Origin: Pseudomonas sp. 31-12
GTDB lineage: Bacteria; Pseudomonadota; Gammaproteobacteria; Pseudomonadales; Pseudomonadaceae
DNA: 64,000 nucleotides
Assembly: GCF_003151075.1 (NCBI RefSeq)
Contig: NZ_CP029482.1
Coordinates: 5,022,001 to 5,086,000 of the forward strand
Direction of reading: 5' to 3'
In this document: piece after piece, positions 24,909 through 33,259 of the stretch
How positions within the stretch are numbered: position 1 is the first letter of the stretch
Layout: each line of letters starts with the position of its first letter
The notes under the pieces: generated by a model
What the model was told of the DNA's origin: nothing
The model's input: the letters and a program-made list of their open reading frames with translations, nothing else
The model's database searches: none
Program-made: the position numbers and the translations under genes

Positions 24909-25562
24909 ATGACCACTGATGCTTTTACACCGCTGCAAACGCTCGCCACTGAGCTGCTACCCCACGCGTTGGAACCCTCGGAAGATGGCGCTCACGATCT
25001 GTCCCATCTGCAACGGGTGTGGCTCAACGTGCGCACGCTTCAGGCTGAAGAAGGTGGCGATCTTGAAGTGATGCTGGCGGCGGTGCTTTTGCATGATTGC
25101 GTGGCGGTTGAGAAGAATTCGCCGTTGCGTTCGCAGGCTTCACGCCTGGCAGTAGAAAAGGCGTCTGCCGTGTTGGCCGACATGGGTTGGCAAAGCGCAA
25201 AAATCAGTGCGGTCTCCCACGCCATTGAAGCCCACAGCTTCTCCGCCAACATCACCCCGACCTCGCTCGAAGCGAAGATCATGCAGGACGCCGACCGCCT
25301 CGACTCCCTCGGCATGCTCGGCGTCGCGCGCACGTTTTACATTGCAGGGCGCATGGGCAGCGCGTTGTACGACCCGCAAGACCCGGAAGCGAGGGCGCGG
25401 GACTACGATGACAAACGCTTTTGCCTTGATCACTTTCAGACCAAGCTGCTGCACCTGGCGGACGGTTTCCAGACGATGACCGGCCAGCGACTGGCGCGCA
25501 TCAGGCATGAGCGCTTGAAAGGTTTCATGGAACTGTTCAAGGAAGAAATCGGCATACCCTGA
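24909..25562 (+). CDS. HD-domain phosphohydrolase
   Basis: A 217-residue protein of the HD superfamily, metal-dependent phosphohydrolases acting on nucleotides or related substrates. Metal-site motifs are His33 in GAHDLSHLQRV, His62-Asp63 in VLLHDCV, and the conserved Asp in IMQDADRLDSLG. The C-terminal half is helical (FCLDHFQTKLLHLADGFQTM, ARIRHERLKGFMELF). AGGA precedes the ATG at 24909; another ATG two codons earlier is possible. Substrate unknown; its upstream region is a REPIN element. Confidence 0.85.
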   Translation: MTTDAFTPLQTLATELLPHALEPSEDGAHDLSHLQRVWLNVRTLQAEEGGDLEVMLAAVLLHDCVAVEKNSPLRSQASRLAVEKASAVLADMGWQSAKISAVSHAIEAHSFSANITPTSLEAKIMQDADRLDSLGMLGVARTFYIAGRMGSALYDPQDPEARARDYDDKRFCLDHFQTKLLHLADGFQTMTGQRLARIRHERLKGFMELFKEEIGIP

Positions 25563-25674
25563 GCGCATTACTCCGGCCGGCGCTAACCCTGGCATCGATA
25601 ACCTCGGACCTAACAATGTCGATGTGCGTGGTAGATAGAGGGATAGCGCCTTTATCGGGTCAAGGAACCGCTTC

Positions 25675-26880
25675 ATGTCTACCGCACCGCCCCATGTCTC
25701 AAGCAGGTTGTTCGGCCTGTTTTGCCTCGCCAGTTATTTGCTGTCGTTGTCCTACGGTTCGACGTTTCTGTTGTCGCTGTTGATCGGCTCCCGTGGCGGT
25801 AACGAACACGATGCCGGCAGTGTGATTTCGGCAGCGATGCTCAGTACGTTTGCGGCGGTGATTGTCTCCGGGCACCTGTCTGATCTGCTCGGCGCGGCGC
25901 GTTCGATTGCGCTGTTTGGCGTGCTGCTGGTGGCAGCCAGCCTGGGCTTCGCGGTGACGCCGGGTTTCGGCAATCTGTTGTTGTTTTTCGGACTGCTGCT
26001 GGGGCTGGGTTGGGGCGTGTTCTACACCTTGGGGCCGATTATTGTCGCGAGTCTGGTAACGCCCGCCCAACGCGCAAAATACTTCGCCCTGCTGTCCGGC
26101 AGCATGATGACCGGGATCGGCAGCGGTCCGCTGTTGGGCCGCGCGGCCAGTGCGCTGGGCTATCCGGTGACCGCCGCGTTTTACCTCGCGGCGCTGGCCA
26201 GTCTGATCGGCGTGGTGCTGTTTTGGCGGCTTGATGCTCAGTTGAAAAAAGCGCCCTCACCTGCCACCTCCGTCGCGCGCATTTCCTGGCGAGCAACTGT
26301 TCAGGTGCTGTCGTCCAAAGCAGTGTTCCCGATCATCATGGTCGGCCTCGGCGGGTGCGTATTCGGTGGCCTGTCGAGCTTTCAAACCAGCTACGCAGCG
26401 TCTCGCTCCCTGGATTACTCACTGTTCTTTTTCGGCTTCATGGGCGCGGCAATCAGCAGCCGAATGTTGATTGCCGCTTTTGTGGTCAAGCGCGATCCGT
26501 TCCGCGCGTCCTGCCTGCTGTCGGGGCTGATGATGGGCTCGATTGTGTTGTTCGGTTTTGTGGTCGACAGCGGATTCAGCTACGTGCTGGCGGCGATGAT
26601 GCTCGGGGTCGGTTATGGGCTGACGTATTCGGTGATCAATGGCCTGGCGGCGAACGAAGCGCCGCACGGCACCACGTCGCAATCGTTGCTGCTGTTCAGC
26701 CTGTCGTACTTCATCGGCGTGTTCGGTTTTCCGTTGCTGGCCGGAAAGATCATCGTCGAGCACGGAATGACGACACTTCTGCTCACAGTTCTCGCCGTAG
26801 GGCTGCTGAACTGGCTGATCACCGTGGGCCGCTTGATCTGGCGCCGGGTCGTCAGCGCCAGATCGCTTCAGCAGGCCTGA
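25675..26880 (+). CDS. MFS transporter of unknown substrate
   Basis: A 401-residue major-facilitator protein with about twelve transmembrane segments; the first half carries SYLLSLSYGSTFLLSLL and VSGHLSDLLGAARSI (an A-motif-like loop), and the second half ends in NWLITVGRLIWRR. It resembles drug/metabolite exporters of the bacterial MFS_1 group. There is no partner gene to indicate a substrate. It follows the HD gene by 112 bases. Confidence 0.82.
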   Translation: MSTAPPHVSSRLFGLFCLASYLLSLSYGSTFLLSLLIGSRGGNEHDAGSVISAAMLSTFAAVIVSGHLSDLLGAARSIALFGVLLVAASLGFAVTPGFGNLLLFFGLLLGLGWGVFYTLGPIIVASLVTPAQRAKYFALLSGSMMTGIGSGPLLGRAASALGYPVTAAFYLAALASLIGVVLFWRLDAQLKKAPSPATSVARISWRATVQVLSSKAVFPIIMVGLGGCVFGGLSSFQTSYAASRSLDYSLFFFGFMGAAISSRMLIAAFVVKRDPFRASCLLSGLMMGSIVLFGFVVDSGFSYVLAAMMLGVGYGLTYSVINGLAANEAPHGTTSQSLLLFSLSYFIGVFGFPLLAGKIIVEHGMTTLLLTVLAVGLLNWLITVGRLIWRRVVSARSLQQA

Positions 26881-26964
26881 ACCGTTCGTCGTTCATCAGG
26901 CACCAATCCAAATCGGGGGCGGACCAACATCAGGTAAGGACTCTAATTGAATGGAGACGACACC

Positions 26965-27300
26965 ATGATCACGTCCCGCTTGACTGCCCTCGCACTTGCC
27001 ACGCTGTTGTCCTCTGCCGCGTTCGCGGCGACCCCCGCCCCCGGGACCGGCCCGACTAACCCGGTCGAAAGTCCAAAGTCCCCGACCACTCAAGGCTCGC
27101 CCGGCATGAACACCAATGGCTCGGGCGTCGACAGCGTGCCTGCGTCCACGGGCACCGACCCACGGATTCAAGGCAACGATGCGGGCCGTCAAGGGGGAAT
27201 GAACCAGCCGGACACCCAGACACCCGATAACGCCGGCACCGGCATCGGCTCGAAAACCACCACCGGTGGCTCGGGTTCCGAAGGCGGTGCCAGCCAATAG
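26965..27300 (+). CDS. Exported low-complexity Gly/Thr/Pro-rich protein
   Basis: A 111-residue protein with signal peptide MITSRLTALALATLLSSAAFA. The mature part is disordered-looking and rich in Gly, Thr, Pro, Ser, Asn and Asp (PGTGPTNPVESPKSPTTQ, SKTTTGGSGSEGGASQ). Similar short low-complexity exported proteins occur in fluorescent pseudomonads without known function. ATG at 26965 is supported by GGAG 8 bases upstream and the signal sequence. It may be co-transcribed with the next small gene, 46 bases downstream. Confidence 0.65.
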   Translation: MITSRLTALALATLLSSAAFAATPAPGTGPTNPVESPKSPTTQGSPGMNTNGSGVDSVPASTGTDPRIQGNDAGRQGGMNQPDTQTPDNAGTGIGSKTTTGGSGSEGGASQ

Positions 27301-27346
27301 TTCGCCCATGCGAGTTGCACCTATCCACATCCATGAAGAGGTAACC

Positions 27347-27601
27347 ATGAACGTCGATAAAAACCTTGAGAAAGAAGTCCTGACCCGTCTGCTGCACGCC
27401 CATCCAGGTGGCTTGGGCAAGGAGGTCCTGGACAATTACCGGGGGGAGAAAGTCGTGGCCAGCGCCCTCGCCACGCTGCAGGATCGCGGGCTGATCCAGC
27501 ACGGGCATGTGACCTGCAACGACGCCGGCGAGCACTCGCTGCAACTGCCGATCAAACTCAGCGCCGCTGGGGTTGAGGCGGCGCGAAAGCTGGACGTTTA
27601 A
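27347..27601 (+). CDS. Small winged-helix-like hypothetical protein
   Basis: An 84-residue soluble protein starting MNVDKNLEKEVLTRLLHAHP. The pattern EKEVLTRLLHAHPGG..ASALATLQDRGLIQHG, followed by a short beta hairpin and LSAAGVEAARKLDV, looks like a winged helix-turn-helix. A DNA-binding role is only a suggestion. GAAGAGGT precedes the ATG, which argues for this start over the upstream frame. Confidence 0.65.
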   Translation: MNVDKNLEKEVLTRLLHAHPGGLGKEVLDNYRGEKVVASALATLQDRGLIQHGHVTCNDAGEHSLQLPIKLSAAGVEAARKLDV

Positions 27602-27690
27602 CACGATGAATCAGGTCGCAGTCGTGCGCGGCTGCGACCGCTTGAGGAAGGCTGGTTAAGGCTGACTCATGTATTGAATTTAATGACTCC

Positions 27691-27765
27691 ATCGCGAGCA
27701 GGCTCGCTCCCACATTGGATTTGTGTCGTTCACAGATCCAGTGTGGGAGCGAGCCTGCTCGCGAT
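27691..27765. repeat. REPIN-like inverted REP pair
   Basis: ATCGCGAGCAGGCTCGCTCC begins at 27691 and its 24-base reverse complement spans 27742-27765, with a 27-base spacer. It lies between the converging winged-helix and kinase genes and may act as their shared terminator. Confidence 0.92.
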
Positions 27766-27774
27766 GGCGGTAGA

Positions 27775-28704
27775 TCAGGCGCCAAAAGTCTTGCGGATCA
27801 ACTCATCCACTTCGGCAGTACCCGGCGAAGTCGCCGGCCCCCACCGAGTGACCGCCAGCGCCGCAGCCGCATTCGCCCGCCACGCCGCTTCACCCGCCGA
27901 CAACCCTTGCACCAACCCGGCCAGAAACACCCCGGCATGGGCATCCCCGGCACCATTACTGTCCACCGCCTCAACCTTGAAACCGGGCACATGCTGACGT
28001 TCGCCGTTCTGAAAGATCCAGCACCCTTGCGGCCCATCGCGGACCACCATCAACACCTTGGACGGCAGATGATCAGTCAGCCTGTCCAGCGCCTCGGCAA
28101 TGTCCGACGCCCCGGTAAACCGCAACGCCTCGACACTGTTGCTGGTCCACACATCAATGCGCGGCAACAACATCTGCATCAACGGTGCATCCGGCGAATC
28201 CACCAATGGGCCCGGGTCGAACACCACGTTGACCGCGTTCGGCAAACCCGACACCCAGTCCACCAGCGCCTGTGCCTTGCCGGCATGCAGCAAGCTGTAG
28301 CCGCTGACATAAACGTAGTCGCCCGCCTCGACCGGCACGTCCGCCAGGTCCTCGGCGGTCAATTCGCCCTCGGCGCCGATGTAGGAAATGAAACTGCGCT
28401 CGGCCGACGCATCGGTCACCGCAACGCACAGCCCCGTGTCCCGTTCGGCCTTGTGTGCCATGCCAACCTGAATGCCTTCAGCCTTCATCGCCTCACGGGC
28501 CAGATCGCCGAAACGACCGGTGCCATGACGACCGAGGTAGACCACCGGCAAACCGTTCCGCTGGGCGGCGGCCATCACGTTAAACCCGCCACCGGCTTCG
28601 AAACTGGCGGACTGCGCCAGCACGTCACCGCCCGGTTGAGGCAGTTTGTCCACGGCCATGACCAGGTCGATGATGACCTGGCCGGTGTGCAATAACCTAG
28701 GCAT
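27775..28704 (-). CDS. PfkB-family carbohydrate kinase (YegV-like)
   Basis: A 309-residue ribokinase-family kinase. It shows the N-terminal GQVIIDLVMAVDKLPQPGGD, the substrate region FEAGGGFNVMAAAQRNG, and the catalytic anion-hole motif DSNGAGDAHAGVFLAGL with the base Asp. It likely phosphorylates a sugar or nucleoside-derived sugar. With the adjacent permease, ADP-ribosylglycohydrolase-like enzyme and GntR regulator it reproduces the gene content of E. coli yegTUVW, where YegV is the kinase; no substrate is established for that system. Its start overlaps the permease stop by eight bases. Confidence 0.88.
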   Translation of the reverse strand: MPRLLHTGQVIIDLVMAVDKLPQPGGDVLAQSASFEAGGGFNVMAAAQRNGLPVVYLGRHGTGRFGDLAREAMKAEGIQVGMAHKAERDTGLCVAVTDASAERSFISYIGAEGELTAEDLADVPVEAGDYVYVSGYSLLHAGKAQALVDWVSGLPNAVNVVFDPGPLVDSPDAPLMQMLLPRIDVWTSNSVEALRFTGASDIAEALDRLTDHLPSKVLMVVRDGPQGCWIFQNGERQHVPGFKVEAVDSNGAGDAHAGVFLAGLVQGLSAGEAAWRANAAAALAVTRWGPATSPGTAEVDELIRKTFGA

Positions 28705-30163
28705 GAGCGTTCTCGGCCAGCGCAGCGCGACGATCCCTCGCCCCACCGAGCACAAAATAAATCCCGCCGGCCACCAGGAACGTGACGATCCAGCCGAGGC
28801 CGTTATGGCCCAGCCACGAGTCAGACAGGAAACCGCGGAACCAGACGTTCTGTTCGGTGGTGCCAATGGTGGTGAAGCTGAAACCCAGCACGATCGCCAG
28901 CGCCCACGCACCAAACGCGCGCCACTCGATGCCGCCGTTGTACCAGTAGGCGCTGCTCCGGCTGACGTCCAGCAGGTCTTGGGGGCTGTAGTAATGACGG
29001 TGGATCAGGTCAACGACGAAGATCCCGACCCACGCCGTAATCGGCACCGCCAGCAGCGAAATGAAGGTAATGAACGGGCCGTAGAAACTGTCGGCGATCA
29101 GCATGAAGTAGATCGAACCGGCGAAGATCGCGACGATGTCGACCACCACGGCGTACACGCGTTTGACCTTGAGGCCGAGGGTCAGCGTGGTCAGACCGGC
29201 GGAATACACCGACAGGTTGTTCGACAGCAGCAACCCACCGAACGCGGTGATCAGGTACGGCACAGCCATCCAGGTTGGCAACATGTCGCGGATAGCGATG
29301 ATCGGGTCAGTGGCCGACGCCAGATCGTTGTTGCCCACCGACAGCAGGCCACCGAGGGTGATCAGCAGCACCAGCGGAATCCCCGCACCGAACGCCGCCG
29401 ACGCCACCAGGCGCACGGCTTTGACGCTGCGGTGCTGGTAGCGAGACATGTCGGCGCCGGCGTTGGCCCAGCCGATCCCGGTGCCTGCAGCCATGGTGCC
29501 GACGCCGATGATCATCGCGCTCAATGGCGCAGGCGTGGCGTTGAATACCGCGCTCCAGTCAATGGTGGCGCAAAGGAAGCCGCCGACCAGAATGTTCAGC
29601 GCACCGAACACGTAAGTCGCCCACTTCTGGATGACCAGCAAGGTGGCATGACCGAGGCCGGAGACCGACAAGGTCAGAAGCACGAAAATCGCGATGAAGA
29701 TCAGGGTCAGTACCGGCGCGCTTTTGGCTTCCACCGGCGAACCGAACAGGATCGAGCACAACGACAGCAACACGAAGGCCGCGGTGGTGGTGTTGACGGT
29801 TTCCCAGCCCAGCCGCGACATCAGCGAGACCAGAGTCGGGCCGATGTTGCCGCGCACGCCGAAGATCGCGCGCGACAATGTCAGGCTCGGTGCGCGACCA
29901 CGACGACCGGCGATGGAGATGATCCCGACCACGGCGAAAGAACCCGCAGCGCCGAGGATCGCGACGATGATCGCCTGCCAGATCGCCAACCCGCGAAACG
30001 CCACCAGCGTGGCGCCCAGCGGCAGCCCGAGGATGGAAATGTTGGCCGCGAACCAGACCCAGAACAGTTGCAGCGGATGACCGTTGCACTCGGCTTCCGG
30101 CACCGGTTCGATGCCGCGGGTTTCCAGTTGCCCGGCGCTTTGCCCGGCGTTCGATGAACTCAT
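28697..30163 (-). CDS. NCS1-family purine/pyrimidine-type permease
   Basis: A 488-residue membrane protein of the NCS1 (cytosine/purine permease) family with about twelve transmembrane segments. Key parts: LQLFWVWFAANISILGLPLGA, GRRGRAPSLTLSRAIFGVRGN, LGWETVNTT, and GIGWANAGADMSRYQ, which is the conserved NCS1 motif region. It imports a nucleobase, nucleoside or related heterocycle by cation symport; the substrate is unknown. In yegTUVW the transporter is the unrelated YegT, so this locus appears to use a different permease for a related job. AGGAGC precedes the ATG. Confidence 0.88.
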   Translation of the reverse strand: MSSSNAGQSAGQLETRGIEPVPEAECNGHPLQLFWVWFAANISILGLPLGATLVAFRGLAIWQAIIVAILGAAGSFAVVGIISIAGRRGRAPSLTLSRAIFGVRGNIGPTLVSLMSRLGWETVNTTTAAFVLLSLCSILFGSPVEAKSAPVLTLIFIAIFVLLTLSVSGLGHATLLVIQKWATYVFGALNILVGGFLCATIDWSAVFNATPAPLSAMIIGVGTMAAGTGIGWANAGADMSRYQHRSVKAVRLVASAAFGAGIPLVLLITLGGLLSVGNNDLASATDPIIAIRDMLPTWMAVPYLITAFGGLLLSNNLSVYSAGLTTLTLGLKVKRVYAVVVDIVAIFAGSIYFMLIADSFYGPFITFISLLAVPITAWVGIFVVDLIHRHYYSPQDLLDVSRSSAYWYNGGIEWRAFGAWALAIVLGFSFTTIGTTEQNVWFRGFLSDSWLGHNGLGWIVTFLVAGGIYFVLGGARDRRAALAENAHA

Positions 30164-30291
30164 GAAAAATGCTCCTGTTGCCTTTTTTGTGGTTGTGGGC
30201 AATGACGGAAGACGAAAACAACAGCCCGGCTGTCCTGGCCAAGTCCGTGCGATCCATTGCGGGGTTATCAATTCAAATACGCGGCGCGCCT

Positions 30292-30364
30292 ATCGCGAGC
30301 AGGCTCGCTCCCACAGGTACCGTTGGGTTTGCACTATCCCTGTGGGAGCGGGCTTGCTCGCGAA
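30292..30364. repeat. REPIN-like inverted REP pair
   Basis: ATCGCGAGCAGGCTCGCTCC starts at 30292 and the opposing TGTGGGAGCGGGCTTGCTCG ends at 30360 before CGAA. It lies between the ADP-ribosylglycohydrolase-like gene and the permease gene. Confidence 0.9.
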
Positions 30365-30377
30365 GAGGCCAGTCCAG

Positions 30378-31376
30378 TCAGCGCAAGGCTAAAAGCCCTT
30401 TTACCAAAGGCTCCAGCTCCAGATCATTAACGGTTTTGACCTGTTCGATCATCGCCACCGGCCAACTCCCAAGCCCCAGACAGGCTCCAAGCATCGCGCC
30501 GAGAATAGCTGCGATGGTGTCGGTGTCACCGCCCAGGCTCGCGGCCATGCACAGCGCTTCGAACGCGTTCATTTCACCGACGGCGACTTGTTGTGCCAGG
30601 GCAAACGACACGATCACCGACTCCTGCGACGCCACCGACGTGCCAATCACGTCGTACAGCAAATCCGCCAGCAACGCTTTGTCACTGTCGACGCTGATGG
30701 TCCGCGCCCAACTGATGCGCGAGGCAATCCGTCCGCCCGCGACCCAGTGGCCGTGGCTTTCAGCTTGCTGGGCGATTTGCTGGCCGAAGTTCAAGGCCTC
30801 GCCCAGGTCCATGCCGTTGATGCCGGCCGAAACCACCGCCGCCACCGCTGCCGCGCTGGAGATGCCCAGCGTGGTGTTGTGAGTAACCTGGCAGGCTTGT
30901 ACCACGGCCCTGATGAAACGCTCAGGGTTGGCGACATCCGCTGCGAGGCCCACGGGCGTGATGCGCATCGCCGCGCCATTGGTGGTGCCGTAGCGCCCTG
31001 CTTCTTCCGGCGAGTGGCCGGCGAGGATCATCTCGATCGCGCGTTTGGTCGAAGGCCCGAGCAAGTCTTGGGAGCCCTTGGCCTGCATCCCGGCTTCCCA
31101 TTCGATCAGCCGTTGAGCAAGCACGGCCGGTTCGATCCAGCCCTCACCGTCCACCAACAACTGACCGACGAGAATCGCCTGTTCGGTGTCGTCGGTGATC
31201 GAGCCCTTGGGCATGTTGGCGGCGATCGGTTGATCGGGGCCGGCGTCTTGCAGATCGGTGATATGGCCGAAGCGCGCCTTGATTTCCGCGCGGCTCAAGG
31301 ACTGCGTCGGCATACCGAGCGCATCGCCCAAGGCCAGTCCGTAGAACGCGCCGAGCGCACGGTCGAACGCGGTCAT
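30378..31376 (-). CDS. ADP-ribosylglycohydrolase-family enzyme (YegU-like)
   Basis: A 332-residue protein of the ADP-ribosylglycohydrolase/DraG family. It begins MTAFDRALGAFYGLALGDALG and carries the dimetal-site motifs GSITDDTEQA and GGDTDTIAAILGAMLGA. These enzymes cleave N-glycosidic bonds to ribose. Here, next to a kinase and a nucleobase-type permease, it more likely releases ribose or a ribosyl compound from an imported N-riboside than reverses protein ADP-ribosylation, as proposed for E. coli YegU by context. It overlaps the GntR gene by four bases (ATGA). Confidence 0.88.
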   Translation of the reverse strand: MTAFDRALGAFYGLALGDALGMPTQSLSRAEIKARFGHITDLQDAGPDQPIAANMPKGSITDDTEQAILVGQLLVDGEGWIEPAVLAQRLIEWEAGMQAKGSQDLLGPSTKRAIEMILAGHSPEEAGRYGTTNGAAMRITPVGLAADVANPERFIRAVVQACQVTHNTTLGISSAAAVAAVVSAGINGMDLGEALNFGQQIAQQAESHGHWVAGGRIASRISWARTISVDSDKALLADLLYDVIGTSVASQESVIVSFALAQQVAVGEMNAFEALCMAASLGGDTDTIAAILGAMLGACLGLGSWPVAMIEQVKTVNDLELEPLVKGLLALR

Positions 31377-32086
31377 TTTGATTCTCCAAACTGCAGGTGC
31401 AGGCGAAAGTGCACCGGGTCGAGCAAGCTTTCGACCTGTTCCATGAAACGGTTTTGCCGGTCGTAGGTGGTGCGCAAGGCTTTGAGGAAAACCGTGCCGA
31501 CTGGGCGCCCGAGCAACTCGGCGTCTTCGGCGCTCAAGGGTTCTGCGCCGATCCATTGATCACCGCGTTCGCCGATATAGCCGTAGGCGGCCAGGGTGAT
31601 GGTCAGGGAATGGTCGATCAGGCCGACACGCGGCAGGCTTTCCAGGCCTCCGGTGGCGGGCATCAATGAGCGTTCGAGGGAAACCAGCTTGCCGTCGTTG
31701 GAACGGCGACGCCGGTCAAGGGTGATGAACTGGTCGGTGCCGAAACGTGACATCAGGTCCGGCCGCGTGACGGCCTCCAGACGCAGCACTTCGGTATTGA
31801 TCAGCGCCCCGCTGTCGGCCAGCGCCTGCGCCCAGCCGCTGCGTTGGTCGAGCACCACACCGTCAAAAGTGACGATGGAGCCCACGCCGCTTTGGGTCGC
31901 GATGTAGTTGCGTCGTTTCAACTCGGCAAGGGCCTCGCGCAGCGTGCCGCGGCTGACTTTGAATTCTTGAGCCAACTGATGCTCGCCCGGCAACAGAAAG
32001 CCGTCCTCCATGAGGCCGCTTTCGATGCGCCGGATGAGTTCGTCGACCACCCGTTGTTTCTTGTCAAATCGTACCTGTCTAATCAT
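31373..32086 (-). CDS. GntR-family regulator with UTRA domain (YegW-like)
   Basis: A 237-residue GntR/HutC-type regulator. Residues 1-75 form the winged helix (VVDELIRRIESG, LPGEHQLAQEFKVSRGTLREALAEL). Residues about 95-235 form the UTRA ligand-binding domain (TDQFITLDRRRRSNDGKLVSLERSL, VGTVFLKALRTTYDRQNRFME). It leads the operon with the YegU-like gene and probably controls it. The ATG at 32086 is the first in frame; a TTG lies two codons upstream. No ribosome-binding site is visible, and a promoter ends 7 bases before the ATG, so the message may be leaderless. Confidence 0.88.
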   Translation of the reverse strand: MIRQVRFDKKQRVVDELIRRIESGLMEDGFLLPGEHQLAQEFKVSRGTLREALAELKRRNYIATQSGVGSIVTFDGVVLDQRSGWAQALADSGALINTEVLRLEAVTRPDLMSRFGTDQFITLDRRRRSNDGKLVSLERSLMPATGGLESLPRVGLIDHSLTITLAAYGYIGERGDQWIGAEPLSAEDAELLGRPVGTVFLKALRTTYDRQNRFMEQVESLLDPVHFRLHLQFGESK

Positions 32087-32093
32087 GTACAAA

Positions 32094-32123
32094 GTGATAA
32101 CCGAAACGGGCTGGGGTGGGCAA
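32094..32123 (-). promoter_or_regulatory. Candidate promoter giving a leaderless GntR message
   Basis: On the minus strand TTGCCC (32123-32118), 18 bases, then TATCAC (32099-32094) sit only 7 bases from the ATG of the GntR gene, so transcription would begin at or next to the start codon. Confidence 0.4.
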
Positions 32124-32159
32124 GGATTATTTAAAGGAGGTGACAGGAGGAGTAACCAC

Positions 32160-32275
32160 TGTGGCGAGGGAGCTTGCTCCCGCTCGAGTGCGCAGCACTC
32201 GCAAAATCCTGGATCAAAACAGAGATTTTGGGGCCGCTACGCAGCCCAGCGGGAGCAAGCTCCCTCGCCACAAAA
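32160..32275. repeat. REPIN-like inverted REP pair
   Basis: TGTGGCGAGGGAGCTTGCTC begins at 32160 and its reverse complement ends near 32272, with a spacer holding further inverted segments. It separates the AraH-type permease gene from the GntR gene and may terminate the ABC transporter operon. Confidence 0.92.
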
Positions 32276-32281
32276 GCGGGG

Positions 32282-33256
32282 TTAGCGTTGTTTGAGGCGG
32301 TCGATGACGACGGCCAACAGCAAGATCGAACCGCGAATCACATACTGATAAAACGTATCGATGTTCTTCAGGTTCATCGCATTCTCGATAATTGCCAGAA
32401 TCAACACCCCGGCGATCACATGCCGGATCATGCCGATCCCGCCGCTCAGCGACACCCCGCCCAGCACGCAAGCCGAAATCACCGTCAGCTCGAAACCCTG
32501 GCCAATCATCGGCTGCCCGGAGGTCATGCGCGACGCCAGAATCACCCCGGCCAACGCACCGATCACACCGTGCACGGCAAAGATGAGGATCTTGGTCCGG
32601 TCAACGTTGACCCCGGCCAGCAACGCCGCTTCCTGGTTGCCGCCAATGGCCATGGTGTTGCGCCCGTAGGTGGTGTAATTCAACAACCAGCCGAAAAACA
32701 GGAAGCAGACGATGGTGATCAGGATCGGCACCGGCACGCCAAACAACTGGCCGTTACCGAAGACGAAGAACGACTCCTGCGACACGCCGACCGCTTTGCC
32801 ATTGGCAAAAATGTAAGCCAGGCCACGAACGATCTGCATGGTCGCCAGCGTGGTGATCAACGCGTTGACCCGCAGCTTGGCGATCACGATGCCGTTGATC
32901 AGCCCGACGATCAGCCCCATCACCAGCGCCGCACTCACGCCGAGAAACACGCTGTCGGTGTCGCGCATCACCACCGCCGCGACCACGCCGGCACAGGCAA
33001 TCACCGAGCCCACCGACAAGTCGAAATGCCCGGACGCCAGGCAATACAGCATGGTGCAGGCGGCAATCCCGGTCGTCGAAATCGCCAGGCCCAGACCGCG
33101 CATGTTCAGCGGCGAGAGGAAGTTGTCGATCAGCAGCGTGCACAGCACGAAGATCCCGGCCGCCGCCATCAGCATGACCCAGTCATCGAGAAAGCGCCGC
33201 AAGTCGAGGGGTTTGCGCTGGGTCGGCAGAGCGTTGTTTTGGATTGTCATAGTCAC
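32282..33256 (-). CDS. araH: Sugar ABC transporter permease, AraH type
   Basis: A 324-residue membrane permease of the ribose/arabinose (BPD_transp_2) family with eight to ten transmembrane segments. Typical motifs are LASGHFDLSVGSVIACAGVVAAVV, TLATMQIVRGLAYIFANG, RNTMAIGGNQEAALLAGVNVDRTK split as usual, and VLGGVSLSGGIG. It is closest by eye to AraH of the L-arabinose system. L-arabinose and D-galactose share ring stereochemistry, and the linked genes degrade galactose, so D-galactose is a likely substrate too. Three bases separate it from the ATPase gene. Confidence 0.88.
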   Translation of the reverse strand: MTMTIQNNALPTQRKPLDLRRFLDDWVMLMAAAGIFVLCTLLIDNFLSPLNMRGLGLAISTTGIAACTMLYCLASGHFDLSVGSVIACAGVVAAVVMRDTDSVFLGVSAALVMGLIVGLINGIVIAKLRVNALITTLATMQIVRGLAYIFANGKAVGVSQESFFVFGNGQLFGVPVPILITIVCFLFFGWLLNYTTYGRNTMAIGGNQEAALLAGVNVDRTKILIFAVHGVIGALAGVILASRMTSGQPMIGQGFELTVISACVLGGVSLSGGIGMIRHVIAGVLILAIIENAMNLKNIDTFYQYVIRGSILLLAVVIDRLKQR

Positions 33257-33259
33257 CTC

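Noticed and set aside
28646..30157. 503-codon plus-strand ORF
   Set aside because: Antisense to the NCS1 permease gene; low-complexity Gln/Arg/Asp composition.
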